A stretch of DNA of 64,000 nt from Acidobacteriota bacterium (GTDB lineage: Bacteria > Acidobacteriota > Terriglobia > Bryobacterales > Bryobacteraceae), in contig JACPNQ010000013.1 in NCBI GenBank assembly GCA_016185425.1, positions 1-64,000 of the forward strand, given 5' to 3'. Shown in pieces: positions 25,934 through 35,475 of the stretch (position 1 is its first letter; each line of letters begins with the position of its first letter). A program made the position numbers and the translations under genes. The notes below the pieces were generated by a model that saw nothing but the letters and a program-made list of their open reading frames with translations, had not been told where the DNA came from and made no database searches.

Positions 25934-27450
25934 TGTTTGTCTGAAGAGGGTTTCTTCGATTGGGCGTTACTCTGCTTGCGCACTTCTTCGAAATACTGCT
26001 GAACGTACTGCTGGTGGTGGAGCGGCACTTCATCGCGGTGAATCTCGCCGCCGCTTTCGGCATGTTTGGCATTGGAATTTGCGTACTGCGTACGCAACTG
26101 CTGCTTGCCGCCGTTGACTTCCACCATCACTTCGCCGGCGATGTCCTTGGCGCGTTTGCCGAGGATCTCGCTGATTTTGCCCATGGCCTGGAGCTGCTCG
26201 GCGTCCTTGATGCTCTTGTCGCCGTCGGCCTTGCCAACGCCGCTCTTGGCGTCGGGCGGGGCTTGCATGCTCGCCGATTTGTCGCCGCCCTGGCCTTGTG
26301 CGTTAGCCTGTTTTTCGCTGGCGTCGGCAGCCTCGTCGCTCGCCTGTTCGGCGCCGTTTTGCGCTTCATTGCCCTTGCCGGGTTGCTTGCCGGGCGATTG
26401 CCCACCCTTTTGCTGGCCGCCTTTTTCGCCGCCCTTCTGATTCGCCGCCTGCTGCTGTCCGTCCTGCGGGTTGGGCGATTTCAGCTTGTTGAGCATGTTG
26501 GCGAAGGCGTCCTTCATCTTGTCCAACATGCTGTTGTTGTTGGCCTGGAGATTATTGTCGCCGCTCTTGGTGCCCTGCTTGGCGTTCTTGGCGTTTTGCT
26601 GTTTGCCGTCTTCGGACTTGCCTTGTTTGCCGGGATCGTTGGGGTCGGCGTTTTGCGATTCCTGCGTACCTTCGCCGCTATCGCCCTCACCGGGGTTGGT
26701 GCCCTTGCCTTCGACGCTGGCTTTGCCTTTTTCGCCGCGTGCGGTATCGCTCAGGTCGTTGACATCGGGGATGTCGGAGGTGGTGATTTCCCCTTCCTTC
26801 GCCATCTCGATCTTGGTCAACTCATCTTTGGCATTTTCGTCGATCGTGAGGCCGAGTTTCTGGAGCTCTTCGTTGATCTTGTTGATGTCCTGTTTGGCCA
26901 TCTGCTTCTTGCCGGACAGGGGCGAGAACCGGAAGACGTCGACGACGGCTTCGGAGACAGGCGCGGAGAGATCGAGAGTGTTTAGGATGCCGTAGCGAAT
27001 GCCGAGGAGGGTAAATGAGGCGAGTAAAAGGGCGCCGACAGCGTACGTGGTTTTCGGCCACACCATTGGCACGGCGGTTTCGGCGGAGAGGGTTCCGGCG
27101 AGGCGGCCGGCCTGGGCGCGCTGGGCCGTGATCATAGGGCCGCCGACAGGAAGGAAGTGGAGGGCCGTGGAGAGCGAATCGTGCGTGTCGAGGCGGGAAT
27201 CGACGATCTGCGCGAGGCGATATTGTGTCGGTATGTGCCTGCGGAACTGCCAGGCGCCAACACCGAGCGCGGCGGTGAATAACAGGACAGGCCAATACCA
27301 ATCGAAGATTTGCGTGCCGGCGAGAAGGAGGAGAATGAGGCCGCCGAGGCCGAAAATAAGGGCGGTGAGCGAGTGGCGCACCAGTTCCGTGGTCGTGTGC
27401 CGACGGCGCACACGAGCCAGAAACGCGAGCAATGATTCGGTCTCGGGCAA
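25930..27450 (-). CDS. Membrane protein with long low-complexity hydrophilic domain
   Basis: This 506-residue protein starts at TTG. Two close membrane segments lie at about 28-65 and a third near 133-150. The remainder, roughly 240-420, is low-complexity and rich in Gly, Lys, Gln, Asn, Asp and Ser (repeated KGG, GQQ and NAK units), probably disordered. The N-terminal part resembles DUF4175-like proteins seen near stress or vWA-type operons, but I cannot confirm the family. It is coupled by a 4-base overlap to the M20 peptidase. Confidence 0.6.
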   Translation of the reverse strand: MPETESLLAFLARVRRRHTTTELVRHSLTALIFGLGGLILLLLAGTQIFDWYWPVLLFTAALGVGAWQFRRHIPTQYRLAQIVDSRLDTHDSLSTALHFLPVGGPMITAQRAQAGRLAGTLSAETAVPMVWPKTTYAVGALLLASFTLLGIRYGILNTLDLSAPVSEAVVDVFRFSPLSGKKQMAKQDINKINEELQKLGLTIDENAKDELTKIEMAKEGEITTSDIPDVNDLSDTARGEKGKASVEGKGTNPGEGDSGEGTQESQNADPNDPGKQGKSEDGKQQNAKNAKQGTKSGDNNLQANNNSMLDKMKDAFANMLNKLKSPNPQDGQQQAANQKGGEKGGQQKGGQSPGKQPGKGNEAQNGAEQASDEAADASEKQANAQGQGGDKSASMQAPPDAKSGVGKADGDKSIKDAEQLQAMGKISEILGKRAKDIAGEVMVEVNGGKQQLRTQYANSNAKHAESGGEIHRDEVPLHHQQYVQQYFEEVRKQSNAQSKKPSSDKQ

Positions 27451-27495
27451 GGTCCTATTGGCCTCCGGGAGTCTCTTTTCTATTCTACGCCGCTT

Positions 27496-27648
27496 TCAAC
27501 GGGCTCTCTGGCTGCCGTAGACGATGTTACGAATCCAGGCCGCATCGCAGGAGCACGATTTAGCCGGCCGCGGTTCGCTCCAGGCGAGGGCGCCGGCGAG
27601 GAGAATGCCGGCGATGGAACCCGTCGCGATCTCGATGGCGTACCTCAT
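27496..27648 (-). CDS. Possible 50-residue single-span membrane or exported peptide
   Basis: An ATG at 27648 opens a 50-codon frame ending at TGA 27496. The N-terminal 23 residues are hydrophobic (AGILLAGALAW), followed by a polar tail with a CSC motif. It lies 45 bases upstream of the low-complexity membrane protein on the same strand. The ribosome site is weak and there is no recognised family. Confidence 0.35.
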   Translation of the reverse strand: MRYAIEIATGSIAGILLAGALAWSEPRPAKSCSCDAAWIRNIVYGSQRAR

Positions 27649-27732
27649 ATCCGTTAGACGGAGCAGGAGGGTGAAAAGTCAGTAAGGGGTGCTTGACGTT
27701 TGGTCCGGAGACGTGAAATAACAATCGAGACT

Positions 27733-28821
27733 ATGCGACGCAGAGACGTATTCCAATCCGCGGCACTTGCCGCCACGGCGGCCGTTGAAGCACGGGGTGC
27801 GAAAGCCAAAGGCTCGGGAAAACCGGTACTGATGAAAGCCGGCACGCAGAACTCCGATGCCGAGGACGATTTGACCGCGTTTGCGGCATTCGGGGTGAAT
27901 AACATTTGCAGCGGGCTGCCGTCGCGCAAGCTGGACGAGAAGTACAGCGCGGAGGGATTGTCGAAGCTGCGCGAGCGGGTGGAGAAGCACGGGATCAAGC
28001 TCGACATGATCCCGCTGCCGTTGAGTTCGGCGTATATTACCCGTGCGGAGTACCCGGCGATCATGCTGGGGCAATCGCCGGAACGCGACAAGAATATTGA
28101 TGACGTCTGCCAGATCATTCGCAACTGCGCGAAGGCGGGGATTCCGGCGGCAAAGTACAACATGTCGATTTTGGGCGTAGTGCGGACACCGGTGACGAAG
28201 GGCCGCGGCGGCGCCGATTACAGCACGTTCAAGTACGCCGAGGGCAAGCAGGAACCGGCTTTGACCGAAGCGGGACCGGTAGATCCGGACCTGTACTGGG
28301 AGAGGATCACCTACTTCCTGGAGCGTGTGGTTCCGGTGGCGGCTGAGTACAAAATCAAGATTGCCTGCCATCCGAACGACCCGGGCATGCCGAACGGGAA
28401 GAAGTGGCGGGGCGTGGTGCCTGTGCTGGGGCGCGTGGAGGGGTTGAAGCGGTTTGTCTCGATTAAGGAGAATCCGTACCATGGCCTGAACTTCTGCCAG
28501 GGCACGATTTGCGAAGGGCTGGAGAATCCGAACAAAGAGATTCACGATATCATTCGCTACTTCGGCGCGAAGAAGAAGATCTTCAATGTGCATTTCCGGA
28601 ATATTGAGGGCAAGATCGGCGACTTCCGCGAGACGTTCCCGGATAACGGCGATGTGAACATGATTGACGCGATTCGCACCTATCGGGAAGTTGGTTTCGA
28701 CGGGATGATCATGCCGGATCACGTGCCGCATGTGGGCGGCGATCCGCGCGGGGCGAAGTCCTTTGCATTCTGCTTCGGATATATCCAAGCGTTGATCCAG
28801 ATGCTAAAAATGGAAGGGTAA
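27733..28821 (+). CDS. Mannonate dehydratase (UxuA)-like TIM-barrel protein with Tat-like N-terminus
   Basis: This 362-residue protein counts from ATG 27733. Its N-terminus ([17 protein letters not shown]) resembles a weak Tat signal. The body matches UxuA-like/sugar-isomerase TIM barrels: [33 protein letters not shown] strand, [11 protein letters not shown], and [10 protein letters not shown] near the C-terminus. These His/Asp/Cys positions resemble the metal site of mannonate dehydratase. It is joined by a one-base overlap to the next gene. True substrate unproven; uronate-type sugars are plausible. Confidence 0.75.
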   Translation: MRRRDVFQSAALAATAAVEARGAKAKGSGKPVLMKAGTQNSDAEDDLTAFAAFGVNNICSGLPSRKLDEKYSAEGLSKLRERVEKHGIKLDMIPLPLSSAYITRAEYPAIMLGQSPERDKNIDDVCQIIRNCAKAGIPAAKYNMSILGVVRTPVTKGRGGADYSTFKYAEGKQEPALTEAGPVDPDLYWERITYFLERVVPVAAEYKIKIACHPNDPGMPNGKKWRGVVPVLGRVEGLKRFVSIKENPYHGLNFCQGTICEGLENPNKEIHDIIRYFGAKKKIFNVHFRNIEGKIGDFRETFPDNGDVNMIDAIRTYREVGFDGMIMPDHVPHVGGDPRGAKSFAFCFGYIQALIQMLKMEG

Positions 28822-29870
28822 TGGCGCAGTCATTCCGGCTTCCACTCCGCTGGCCAGGTTCGTTGCCGGCGGGCGATCTGTCTCCTGTTAATTGCCTGTA
28901 CGGAGGCGGCGAGGGCTTACCGGCGTTACCGGAAGCGGAAGTGCAGATACCAAAGCGGGCGCAGTGGCCGTCGGTACGGATGAACCGGCAGGGAGCGGCT
29001 GCGGAGTCTGGTCCTACCGGCGCGCCGTGGGTGAATGCGAACGGCTGGCTGGTGCGGATGCTCCGATTTCGCGATCCTGGCAGACAAGTTGTGCTGGATA
29101 CGAAACCAGCGGCGGCGGCGAGCCCGGCTGCGTATGTGCTGGCGGTGGCGGACGCGATGGCATATGGCGGGGCATGGGTGGCGACGTATGCCCGGGAGTC
29201 CTGGCCGCAGGTGCGCGCGGCGATGCGATTTTTCATGGCGCATTCGGAATGGCGGGATTGGAAGCCAGTGTCCGCGGTCGCGGTGATCGGAGATTTCACC
29301 GGTCTCGATGAGGCGAACGGCGGCGAGTGCATGAACTTGTTGGCGCGGCGGCAGGTGGGATACTCACTCGCGGCTCCGGGGGATTTGCATGCACTGGCCG
29401 GTGTGGGTGCGGCGATGTGGGTGTCCGGGCGCGAGATTCCGATGGAGAAGTATCTACCATGGGTACGCGGCGGCGGGACCCTGATGGCGATTGGGCTTGC
29501 GTCGCGCGCAGAAGGAAGTGGTCGCGTCGTTGGGTTGGATGCATCGTGGAAGGACGTGTACGGGGTTGTGGCGGCGATTCACCTGGCCTTGACGCGGAAG
29601 ACCGACGTGCTGCGGCTTTGGAACGCCGGTTCGTTCAATAGCTTTTACCAGGTCGCGCCGGACGGAAAGCGCGGCGTGGCGCATTTGATCAACTATTCGA
29701 CGAACCGCAGCTCCGACGATACATCGATCTGGATTGCGCGGCCGTGGAGGTCCGCGATGCTGAGCTCATTCGAGAAGCAAACGTCCTTGAAGACGATGCC
29801 GGTGAATGGTGGAATAGAGATACCGTTGCCTCCGCTGGGAGCGTACGCGGCGATCGAACTGGAGGCATGA
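28821..29870 (+). CDS. Uncharacterised protein, possible glutamine-amidotransferase-like fold
   Basis: This 349-residue protein starts on the A of the preceding stop (TAATG), so it is coupled to the UxuA-like gene. No signal peptide. The central part (LLARRQVGYSLAAPGDLHAL... YLPWVRGGGTLMAIG) resembles the GATase-like trimerisation domain of some glycoside hydrolases, and the end (HLINYSTNRSSDDTSIWI, GAYAAIELE) resembles their C-terminal beta domain. This is inference by eye, and no catalytic residues are evident. Confidence 0.5.
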   Translation: MAQSFRLPLRWPGSLPAGDLSPVNCLYGGGEGLPALPEAEVQIPKRAQWPSVRMNRQGAAAESGPTGAPWVNANGWLVRMLRFRDPGRQVVLDTKPAAAASPAAYVLAVADAMAYGGAWVATYARESWPQVRAAMRFFMAHSEWRDWKPVSAVAVIGDFTGLDEANGGECMNLLARRQVGYSLAAPGDLHALAGVGAAMWVSGREIPMEKYLPWVRGGGTLMAIGLASRAEGSGRVVGLDASWKDVYGVVAAIHLALTRKTDVLRLWNAGSFNSFYQVAPDGKRGVAHLINYSTNRSSDDTSIWIARPWRSAMLSSFEKQTSLKTMPVNGGIEIPLPPLGAYAAIELEA

Positions 29871-29874
29871 GGCT

Positions 29875-31002
29875 GTGATCACTAGACGCGATTTTTTGGC
29901 GGGCGCGGCGACGGCTGCGATGATGCAGCAGCGCGCCGCGGCGGCGCCGATTGCTCCAGTGGCGATTCAGCGTTGCAGAACCTATGGGCATGGACTTGAG
30001 CCGACGATGCGGCGTCTGTTCGATGGCATTGGCGGGTTGAAGCGGATCGTCAATAACAAGACCGTCGCGATCAAGGTCAACCTCACGGGGCGGCCGTCAC
30101 AGAGGCTGGGGCACACGCCCGCCGAGCTTGCGCACTGGACGCATCCGCGGATCATCGGCATGACGCTGCACCTGATGAACGAGGCGGGTGCGAAGCGCAT
30201 TCGGATTCTGGAGAGTCCGTGGTCAACCACGGATCCGCTGGAAGAGTACATGATGGAGGCGAATTGGGATCCGGGCCTGATCCTGAGCGCCGCGAAGAAA
30301 GTGGAGTTCGAAAATACGAATTTTCTGGGCAACGCGAAGGATTACTCGCGGCTCAAGGTGCCGAACGGCGGACATATGTTCGCGGCCTATGATTTGAACC
30401 ACAGCTATGCCGATTGCGATGTGTTTGTATCGATCGCGAAGCTGAAGGAGCATGCGACAGCGGGCGTGACGCTTTCGATGAAGAACTGCTTCGGTATCAC
30501 GCCATGCACGATTTATGGCGACGGCGCGGGCGAAAAGGAACCGAGCCGGGCGCCGTTCGGCGGACGCGGATCGGTGATTCACGCGGGGTCTCGGAAGCCA
30601 TCACTGAGCGCGCCGCAGGAGTTGCACCCGGATTCGCCGCGGCAGGGCGGATATCGCGTGCCGCGCGTTGTGGCCGATCTTGTCGCGGCGCGGCCGATTG
30701 ACCTGGCGATCATTGAAGGAGTGGAGTCGATGGCCGGCGGAGAAGGACCATGGATTCGCGGAACACGCCGCTGCAGCCCGGGGGTGATCATTGCCGGCAC
30801 CAATCCGGTATGCACCGATGCGGTAGCGACCGCCGTGCTCGGATTCGATCCGAAGGCCATGCGTGGAACACCGCCATTTGAGAATTGCGACAATACGATG
30901 GCGCTGGCGGAACAGCTCGGCGTTGGTTCCCGCGACCTGAGCAAAATTGAGGTGGCCGGCGCGCAGATCGCCGATGTCCGCTACGAAATTCGCAAGGCCT
31001 AA
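29875..31002 (+). CDS. DUF362 domain protein with Tat signal
   Basis: This 375-residue protein starts with GTG and carries a clear twin-arginine signal (MITRRDFLAGAATAA). DUF362 features include VAIKVNLTGRP, KRIRILESPW, VSIAKLKEHATAGVTLSMKN and GIIAGTNPVCTDAVA-type end. The ferredoxin Cys clusters of some relatives are absent. The family is common in Acidobacteria and Planctomycetes with unknown function. It lies four bases after the preceding stop, forming a three-gene unit with the UxuA-like gene. Confidence 0.82.
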   Translation: MITRRDFLAGAATAAMMQQRAAAAPIAPVAIQRCRTYGHGLEPTMRRLFDGIGGLKRIVNNKTVAIKVNLTGRPSQRLGHTPAELAHWTHPRIIGMTLHLMNEAGAKRIRILESPWSTTDPLEEYMMEANWDPGLILSAAKKVEFENTNFLGNAKDYSRLKVPNGGHMFAAYDLNHSYADCDVFVSIAKLKEHATAGVTLSMKNCFGITPCTIYGDGAGEKEPSRAPFGGRGSVIHAGSRKPSLSAPQELHPDSPRQGGYRVPRVVADLVAARPIDLAIIEGVESMAGGEGPWIRGTRRCSPGVIIAGTNPVCTDAVATAVLGFDPKAMRGTPPFENCDNTMALAEQLGVGSRDLSKIEVAGAQIADVRYEIRKA

Positions 31003-31054
31003 TTGACGCTTTGCCGCCGGCTGGGCTTGACGCCCGGCCTGTCTGATTTTTTCT

Positions 31055-33328
31055 ATGCCCTACCAAGTATTACCTACGCACGTACTCATACATATTGCGC
31101 AAGCGATTTCCGTTCCCATGCAGGGACTGGTCGCGACCATCGCCCTGTTTGATGAGGGTGGCACAGTACCCTTCATCGCGCGCTACCGCAAGGAAGCCAC
31201 GGGGAACCTCGATGAAGTCAAGATTCTGGCGATTCAGGAGAAGCTGGAGTATCACCGGGAGCTTGCAGAGCGGAAGGTTACGGTACTCGATTCGATCAAG
31301 GAACAGGGGAAGCTGACGCCGGAACTGCAGGCGAAGATTGAGAAGACGCTCGATAAGAGCGAGTTGGAAGATCTGTACCTGCCGTACAAGCCGAAGCGGA
31401 GGACGAAGGCAAGTGTTGCACGAGAGAAAGGGCTGGAGCCGCTGGCCCTTTATCTATGGGAGCAGAAGCCGAACGGGATGATCCTGGCCGACTATGCGGC
31501 TTCATTCGTGAACACGGAGTTGGGCGTGGCGAGCGGGGCCGAAGCATTAGAGGGCGCACGGCACATTGTTGCCGAGATGATGAGCGAGAACGCTGAATAC
31601 CGCAAGGCGCTGCGGCAGCAGATGATGGAGGGCGGCAGGGTTTCGGCGAAGGCGATTCCGGGTATGGAAGATCCGGAAGGGAAGTACAAGATGTACGCCG
31701 ATTTCTCGGAGTTGGCGAAGAACATTCCCTCCCACCGCATGCTGGCCATCCGCCGCGGCGCCAAGGAAGGGATTCTGCATTTCGAGATCGACGTCAATCG
31801 CGATGAAACAGTGGCGTGGCTGCGTTCGCGTGTTGTGCGGGAACCGGGCGAGTGGGAGCGCCATCTGGCCGAGGCGATTGAGGACGGGTACGACCGCTTG
31901 TTGAATCCATCGATTCAGACCGAGATCCGCCTGGAGTTGAAAGACCGTTCCGACGAAGAAGCGATCCGTGTCTTCCGGCAGAATCTGGAGAACTTGCTGC
32001 TGGCGCCGCCCGCCGGGCAATTACGCGTGATCGGCATCGACCCGGGAATTCGCACGGGCTGCAAAGTGGCCGTGGTGGACGATACGGGCAAGATTCTGAC
32101 CCATACGGTGATCTATCCGTTGGAGCCCAAGAACGACGTGATTGGCTCGGCGCGCACGCTGTCGACTCTCATTCAGCAGCATGGCGCGCAGGCGATTGCG
32201 ATTGGCAACGGCACCGGTTCGCGCGAAGTGTCGCAGTTCCTGGGTGATTTCTTACGGCAGGCCGGGCTGGCGAGCGTGTTTCAGGTGACCGTGAGCGAGG
32301 CGGGCGCATCGGTCTATTCCGCGTCCGATATTGCGCGCCAGGAGTTTCCGGACCTGGACCTGACGGTACGCGGTGCGATCTCGATTGCGCGGCGACTGCA
32401 GGATCCGCTTGCCGAACTGGTGAAAGTGGACCCGAAGTCGATCGGCGTTGGACAGTATCAGCACGACGTGGATCAGCGGAAGTTGAAGCACGGGCTGGAA
32501 CAGACCGTGGAGAGCTGCGTGAACCGCGTGGGCGTGGATTTGAACACCGCCTCGTGGGCGCTGCTGCGCTATGTGGCCGGAGTGAATGAGCGCACAGCGC
32601 AGAAAATCGTGGAATACCGCAATGAAAATGGGCGTTTCAGGAGCCGCACACAGTTGATGGCGGTACCGGGATTCGGGCCGAAGACGTTTGAGCAGGCCGC
32701 CGGATTCCTGCGCATTCGCGGCGGGGAGAATCCGTTAGACATGACGGCGGTGCATCCGGAGTCATACCCGGTTGTGGAGAAGATCGCCGGTTCGATGGAG
32801 GTGACGGTGGAGGAGTTGATCCAGCGTCCGGAACTGGCGGAGAAGGTGAAGATTGAGGGCTTTAAGACCGAGACGGCCGGTATCTTCACGCTGGGCGATA
32901 TCAAGGAAGAGCTGCGCAAACCGGGGCGCGATCCGCGCGAGAAGTTCGTCGCTCCGAAGTTCCGCGAGGGTGTGAAGGAGATGAAGGATGTCACCACGGG
33001 CATGACGCTCGAGGGCGTCGTGACCAACGTGACGAAGTTCGGGGCGTTCGTCGATATCGGTGTGCATCAGGACGGCCTGGTGCATGTGAGCGAGATCAGC
33101 CACCGATTCATCACTGAGCCGGGGGAAGCGCTGAAGGCGGGACAGATTGTGAAGGTGCAAGTTCTGTCGGTGGATTTGAAGGCGAAGCGCATCGCGCTGT
33201 CGATCAAGGCGCTGGAGCCGAAGCCGAAGGCTGCTGGAGGACGGCCGCCACAGGCGCCGCAGACACGGAACGAGCCGAGTATGCAGGACAAGCTGGCGGC
33301 GCTGAGCTCTAAGTTCCGGACTCGCTGA
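31055..33328 (+). CDS. tex: Tex-family transcription accessory protein
   Basis: This 757-residue Tex protein is an RNA-binding factor linked to transcription and translation. Order of domains: N-terminal Tex helical region, YqgF/RNase H-like fold from about 325 (VIGIDPGIRTGCKVAVVDD), helix-hairpin-helix region about 495-565 (LNTASWALLRYVAGV, VPGFGPKTFEQAAGF), and a C-terminal S1 domain at about 650-722 (GMTLEGVVTNVTKFGAFVDI). Full length for the family. The end overlaps the convergent DinB gene by 20 bases. Confidence 0.95.
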   Translation: MPYQVLPTHVLIHIAQAISVPMQGLVATIALFDEGGTVPFIARYRKEATGNLDEVKILAIQEKLEYHRELAERKVTVLDSIKEQGKLTPELQAKIEKTLDKSELEDLYLPYKPKRRTKASVAREKGLEPLALYLWEQKPNGMILADYAASFVNTELGVASGAEALEGARHIVAEMMSENAEYRKALRQQMMEGGRVSAKAIPGMEDPEGKYKMYADFSELAKNIPSHRMLAIRRGAKEGILHFEIDVNRDETVAWLRSRVVREPGEWERHLAEAIEDGYDRLLNPSIQTEIRLELKDRSDEEAIRVFRQNLENLLLAPPAGQLRVIGIDPGIRTGCKVAVVDDTGKILTHTVIYPLEPKNDVIGSARTLSTLIQQHGAQAIAIGNGTGSREVSQFLGDFLRQAGLASVFQVTVSEAGASVYSASDIARQEFPDLDLTVRGAISIARRLQDPLAELVKVDPKSIGVGQYQHDVDQRKLKHGLEQTVESCVNRVGVDLNTASWALLRYVAGVNERTAQKIVEYRNENGRFRSRTQLMAVPGFGPKTFEQAAGFLRIRGGENPLDMTAVHPESYPVVEKIAGSMEVTVEELIQRPELAEKVKIEGFKTETAGIFTLGDIKEELRKPGRDPREKFVAPKFREGVKEMKDVTTGMTLEGVVTNVTKFGAFVDIGVHQDGLVHVSEISHRFITEPGEALKAGQIVKVQVLSVDLKAKRIALSIKALEPKPKAAGGRPPQAPQTRNEPSMQDKLAALSSKFRTR

Positions 33329-33863
33329 GAGCGCGGCGCGCTTGCCACAGATGACGCCGGGCATGGGCCGTGAGAACTCCGAATACGGCCCCTACCGGCA
33401 GCTTTAGCTTGGCGTTCGCGGGCGAGACGACGCGGATGGCAGCGAGGTCGAGACCATCGGCCTCCTGCAATAGGCGTTGCAGCTCGCGATGGAGGCGCAG
33501 ATAGGAGTCGAGCGCCGGCTGCACGTCCGGCTGCGGGCGCGGTGCAAAGACGGTTGGGGTTTTGGTGCGGAGCCGCACCGGCGGCTCAATCATCCACAGA
33601 AACATGCGGGCGAAAAAGCCGTAGTGGAACGGACCTTCCCCGGTGAGGCCCTGCGCGCGCCCATCGGCGAGCGCCGCGCGGATACTAGGAAGGTAGACTT
33701 CGAGTGTCTTCGCGATATGGGCGATACATTCCGCGGGGGACCAGCCGCCAGCCGCGGTGGGCTTCGTCAGTTCCGCGCTGGAGTGATTATCGACAATCGC
33801 CTTTGCCGCGGCGTTTGCGGAGTCGATCTGGCGGGCGTAGTCTTCCAATTCCAGCGATGGCAT
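33309..33863 (-). CDS. DinB-like family protein
   Basis: This 184-residue four-helix-bundle protein is of the DinB/YfiT type. Metal-site histidines are placed as in the family: WSPAECIAHIAKTLEVY in helix 2 and LTAHARRHLWQARRAL at the C-terminus. Members include thiol S-transferases (bacillithiol, mycothiol) and stress proteins; the cofactor here is unknown. Its ATG overlaps the DUF2721 stop by one base. Confidence 0.8.
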   Translation of the reverse strand: MPSLELEDYARQIDSANAAAKAIVDNHSSAELTKPTAAGGWSPAECIAHIAKTLEVYLPSIRAALADGRAQGLTGEGPFHYGFFARMFLWMIEPPVRLRTKTPTVFAPRPQPDVQPALDSYLRLHRELQRLLQEADGLDLAAIRVVSPANAKLKLPVGAVFGVLTAHARRHLWQARRALSESGT

Positions 33864-34402
33864 TACAGGTCCGGAGCCGCGGTGTGCTTGGCCGCGGACT
33901 TATCCACATAGGCAATCTCTTCCAGCAGACTCTCTTCGGAGAGCCGCGCCTCAATGATCAGCCTGAACCCGCCGTAACTCATGAACAGCGCACCAGTGAT
34001 CCCGAGCACGACGGGAAGCCAGGCCAGGCGGTCCACAAAGAGCGATGCGACGCCGATGGCCACGGACGTGGCAACAAACGTACCGGCGGCGAGGTAGAAC
34101 GTGATCATCACTCGCGCCAGCATACGGGCGCGGCGGCCGCTATAGTCCAGCATGCGGAGGAGCATCGCGGTACGCTCCGGACTGACCGGTTTATGCGTCG
34201 CCGGATCGATCTGATATTCGAGCTGATCGGAGATTCTGCGAATGCGATCGACACAACGGCCGAGGCGATGGGACGTGGAAAGAATGAAAGTGCCGGACGC
34301 GGAAAGCAAAAGGGCCGGGGTAATCATCGAGGTGAGTACCGCCAGCCCTTTTGAGAGCGAAAAGAATTCCGCGTCGCTGAGCAAGTTGGGCAGGTTCACC
34401 AC
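33863..34402 (-). CDS. DUF2721 family membrane protein
   Basis: This 179-residue protein has a GTG start. Three hydrophobic segments are visible: ALLLSASGTFILS at the N-terminus, YLAAGTFVATSVAIGVASLFV, and WLPVVLGITGALFMSYGGF. The LGRCVDRIRRISDQL stretch after the first segment and the RARMLARVMIT block are typical of DUF2721 proteins. Function unknown. Coupled to the DinB gene by a one-base overlap. Confidence 0.82.
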   Translation of the reverse strand: MVNLPNLLSDAEFFSLSKGLAVLTSMITPALLLSASGTFILSTSHRLGRCVDRIRRISDQLEYQIDPATHKPVSPERTAMLLRMLDYSGRRARMLARVMITFYLAAGTFVATSVAIGVASLFVDRLAWLPVVLGITGALFMSYGGFRLIIEARLSEESLLEEIAYVDKSAAKHTAAPDL

Positions 34403-34435
34403 ACTTTCAGTCTAGCGGGAACCCGCCTTTACGAA

Positions 34436-35452
34436 CTACTCCTCCCGCTTCGCGTCGTTATCAATCTTCATGCGGAAAACCTTCGGACCGATGATGTCCT
34501 CGGCAACAAGCTTGAAGTCGGACGGCACTTCAAAGAGCTGCCGGGAAGGCTCTCCACGCCGAAGATTGATTAGCTTGTAGGTATTGTCGCCCGTACGGGG
34601 ATCTTTGCGCGTGGTGAGCACCACGGTCTTCAACTCATTCGAGTACCAACGCTCGGAGACCGTGTCGAGGGGAAGGTCGTTGCCGATCTGCCCCGCGGGA
34701 ATCGTCACTGTGGTGCGGGTTCCTTCGGCCTCCACGCCTTCAATAATCCGTTTACCGATTGAATCCGATTTGAAGTTAGCGATCGATCCCGCCGCGGCCA
34801 CACCGCCCGCGACAGCGCCCGCAACGCGATGCGAGACCACTACTCCGGCCTCGTGGTGGGCCGCCAGTCCAGGGGGAGGGGCTATCCGCTCGATGGCCAC
34901 TGGGCCTGACTCTGCGCCGTGCTCAACCATGACGTCGAACCTTTCGCGCGGGCCGTCGACACGCCGCGTGAACGCCACATCACGGCCGGCTTTCGCGGAG
35001 GCCTCGGCGGCGATCTTCGATGGTATCGAGCCGAGGACGATCTTCCTCGCGGTCTTTTCCTGCGGGTCGAGAATGTAATCGGTCTTCGTCACCGGATCGT
35101 GAATGAAAATCGTTTTGCGGGACGCACCATCTGTGAACGGACCAATGGCATCAATGGTGACCTCGCGTCGCGTGCGACCCTCGCCATCGCGGGCGTAGGA
35201 GGTCGTATTGGTGTTGCGAATGCGATTGCCGTCCGCGAGCGTCTGGCTGTTCTCAGTGACGAAATCGCCACTGAACGGAACGCCTTTCACCACTGTGGAC
35301 TCAAAACTCATTTCCGCGTTCATGTAGGCAAACGTCCCGTCGATGGCCGGCGTAGCCATGACGTGAATCTGTTTGTCCTCGATAATCTGGGGCGGCTGTG
35401 CCACAAGGGCGGCAGCCGAAAATGCGGTTGCCAACAATGTTCTTTGCATCAT
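34436..35452 (-). CDS. Uncharacterised secreted protein
   Basis: This is a 338-residue protein counted from the tandem ATGATG at 35452, which follows an AAGGAA site; a longer reading to 35485 is less likely. Signal peptide MMQRTLLATAFSAAALVAQ. The rest is beta-rich with repeated outer-surface style strands (DGEGRTRREVTIDAIGPF, DPVTKTDYILDPQEKTARK, WYSNELKTVVLTTRKDPRTGD). Similar proteins occur in many Acidobacteria without assigned function. It lies 23 bases behind the membrane protein of the sigma-factor unit and is probably co-transcribed. Confidence 0.65.
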   Translation of the reverse strand: MMQRTLLATAFSAAALVAQPPQIIEDKQIHVMATPAIDGTFAYMNAEMSFESTVVKGVPFSGDFVTENSQTLADGNRIRNTNTTSYARDGEGRTRREVTIDAIGPFTDGASRKTIFIHDPVTKTDYILDPQEKTARKIVLGSIPSKIAAEASAKAGRDVAFTRRVDGPRERFDVMVEHGAESGPVAIERIAPPPGLAAHHEAGVVVSHRVAGAVAGGVAAAGSIANFKSDSIGKRIIEGVEAEGTRTTVTIPAGQIGNDLPLDTVSERWYSNELKTVVLTTRKDPRTGDNTYKLINLRRGEPSRQLFEVPSDFKLVAEDIIGPKVFRMKIDNDAKREE

Positions 35453-35475
35453 GATTCCTTTCCAAGAATTGCGGG

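Noticed and set aside
31010..31050. Possible terminator hairpin with a T-run just before tex
   Set aside because: Pairing is short and interrupted, and the T-run directly abuts the tex start; too weak to call.
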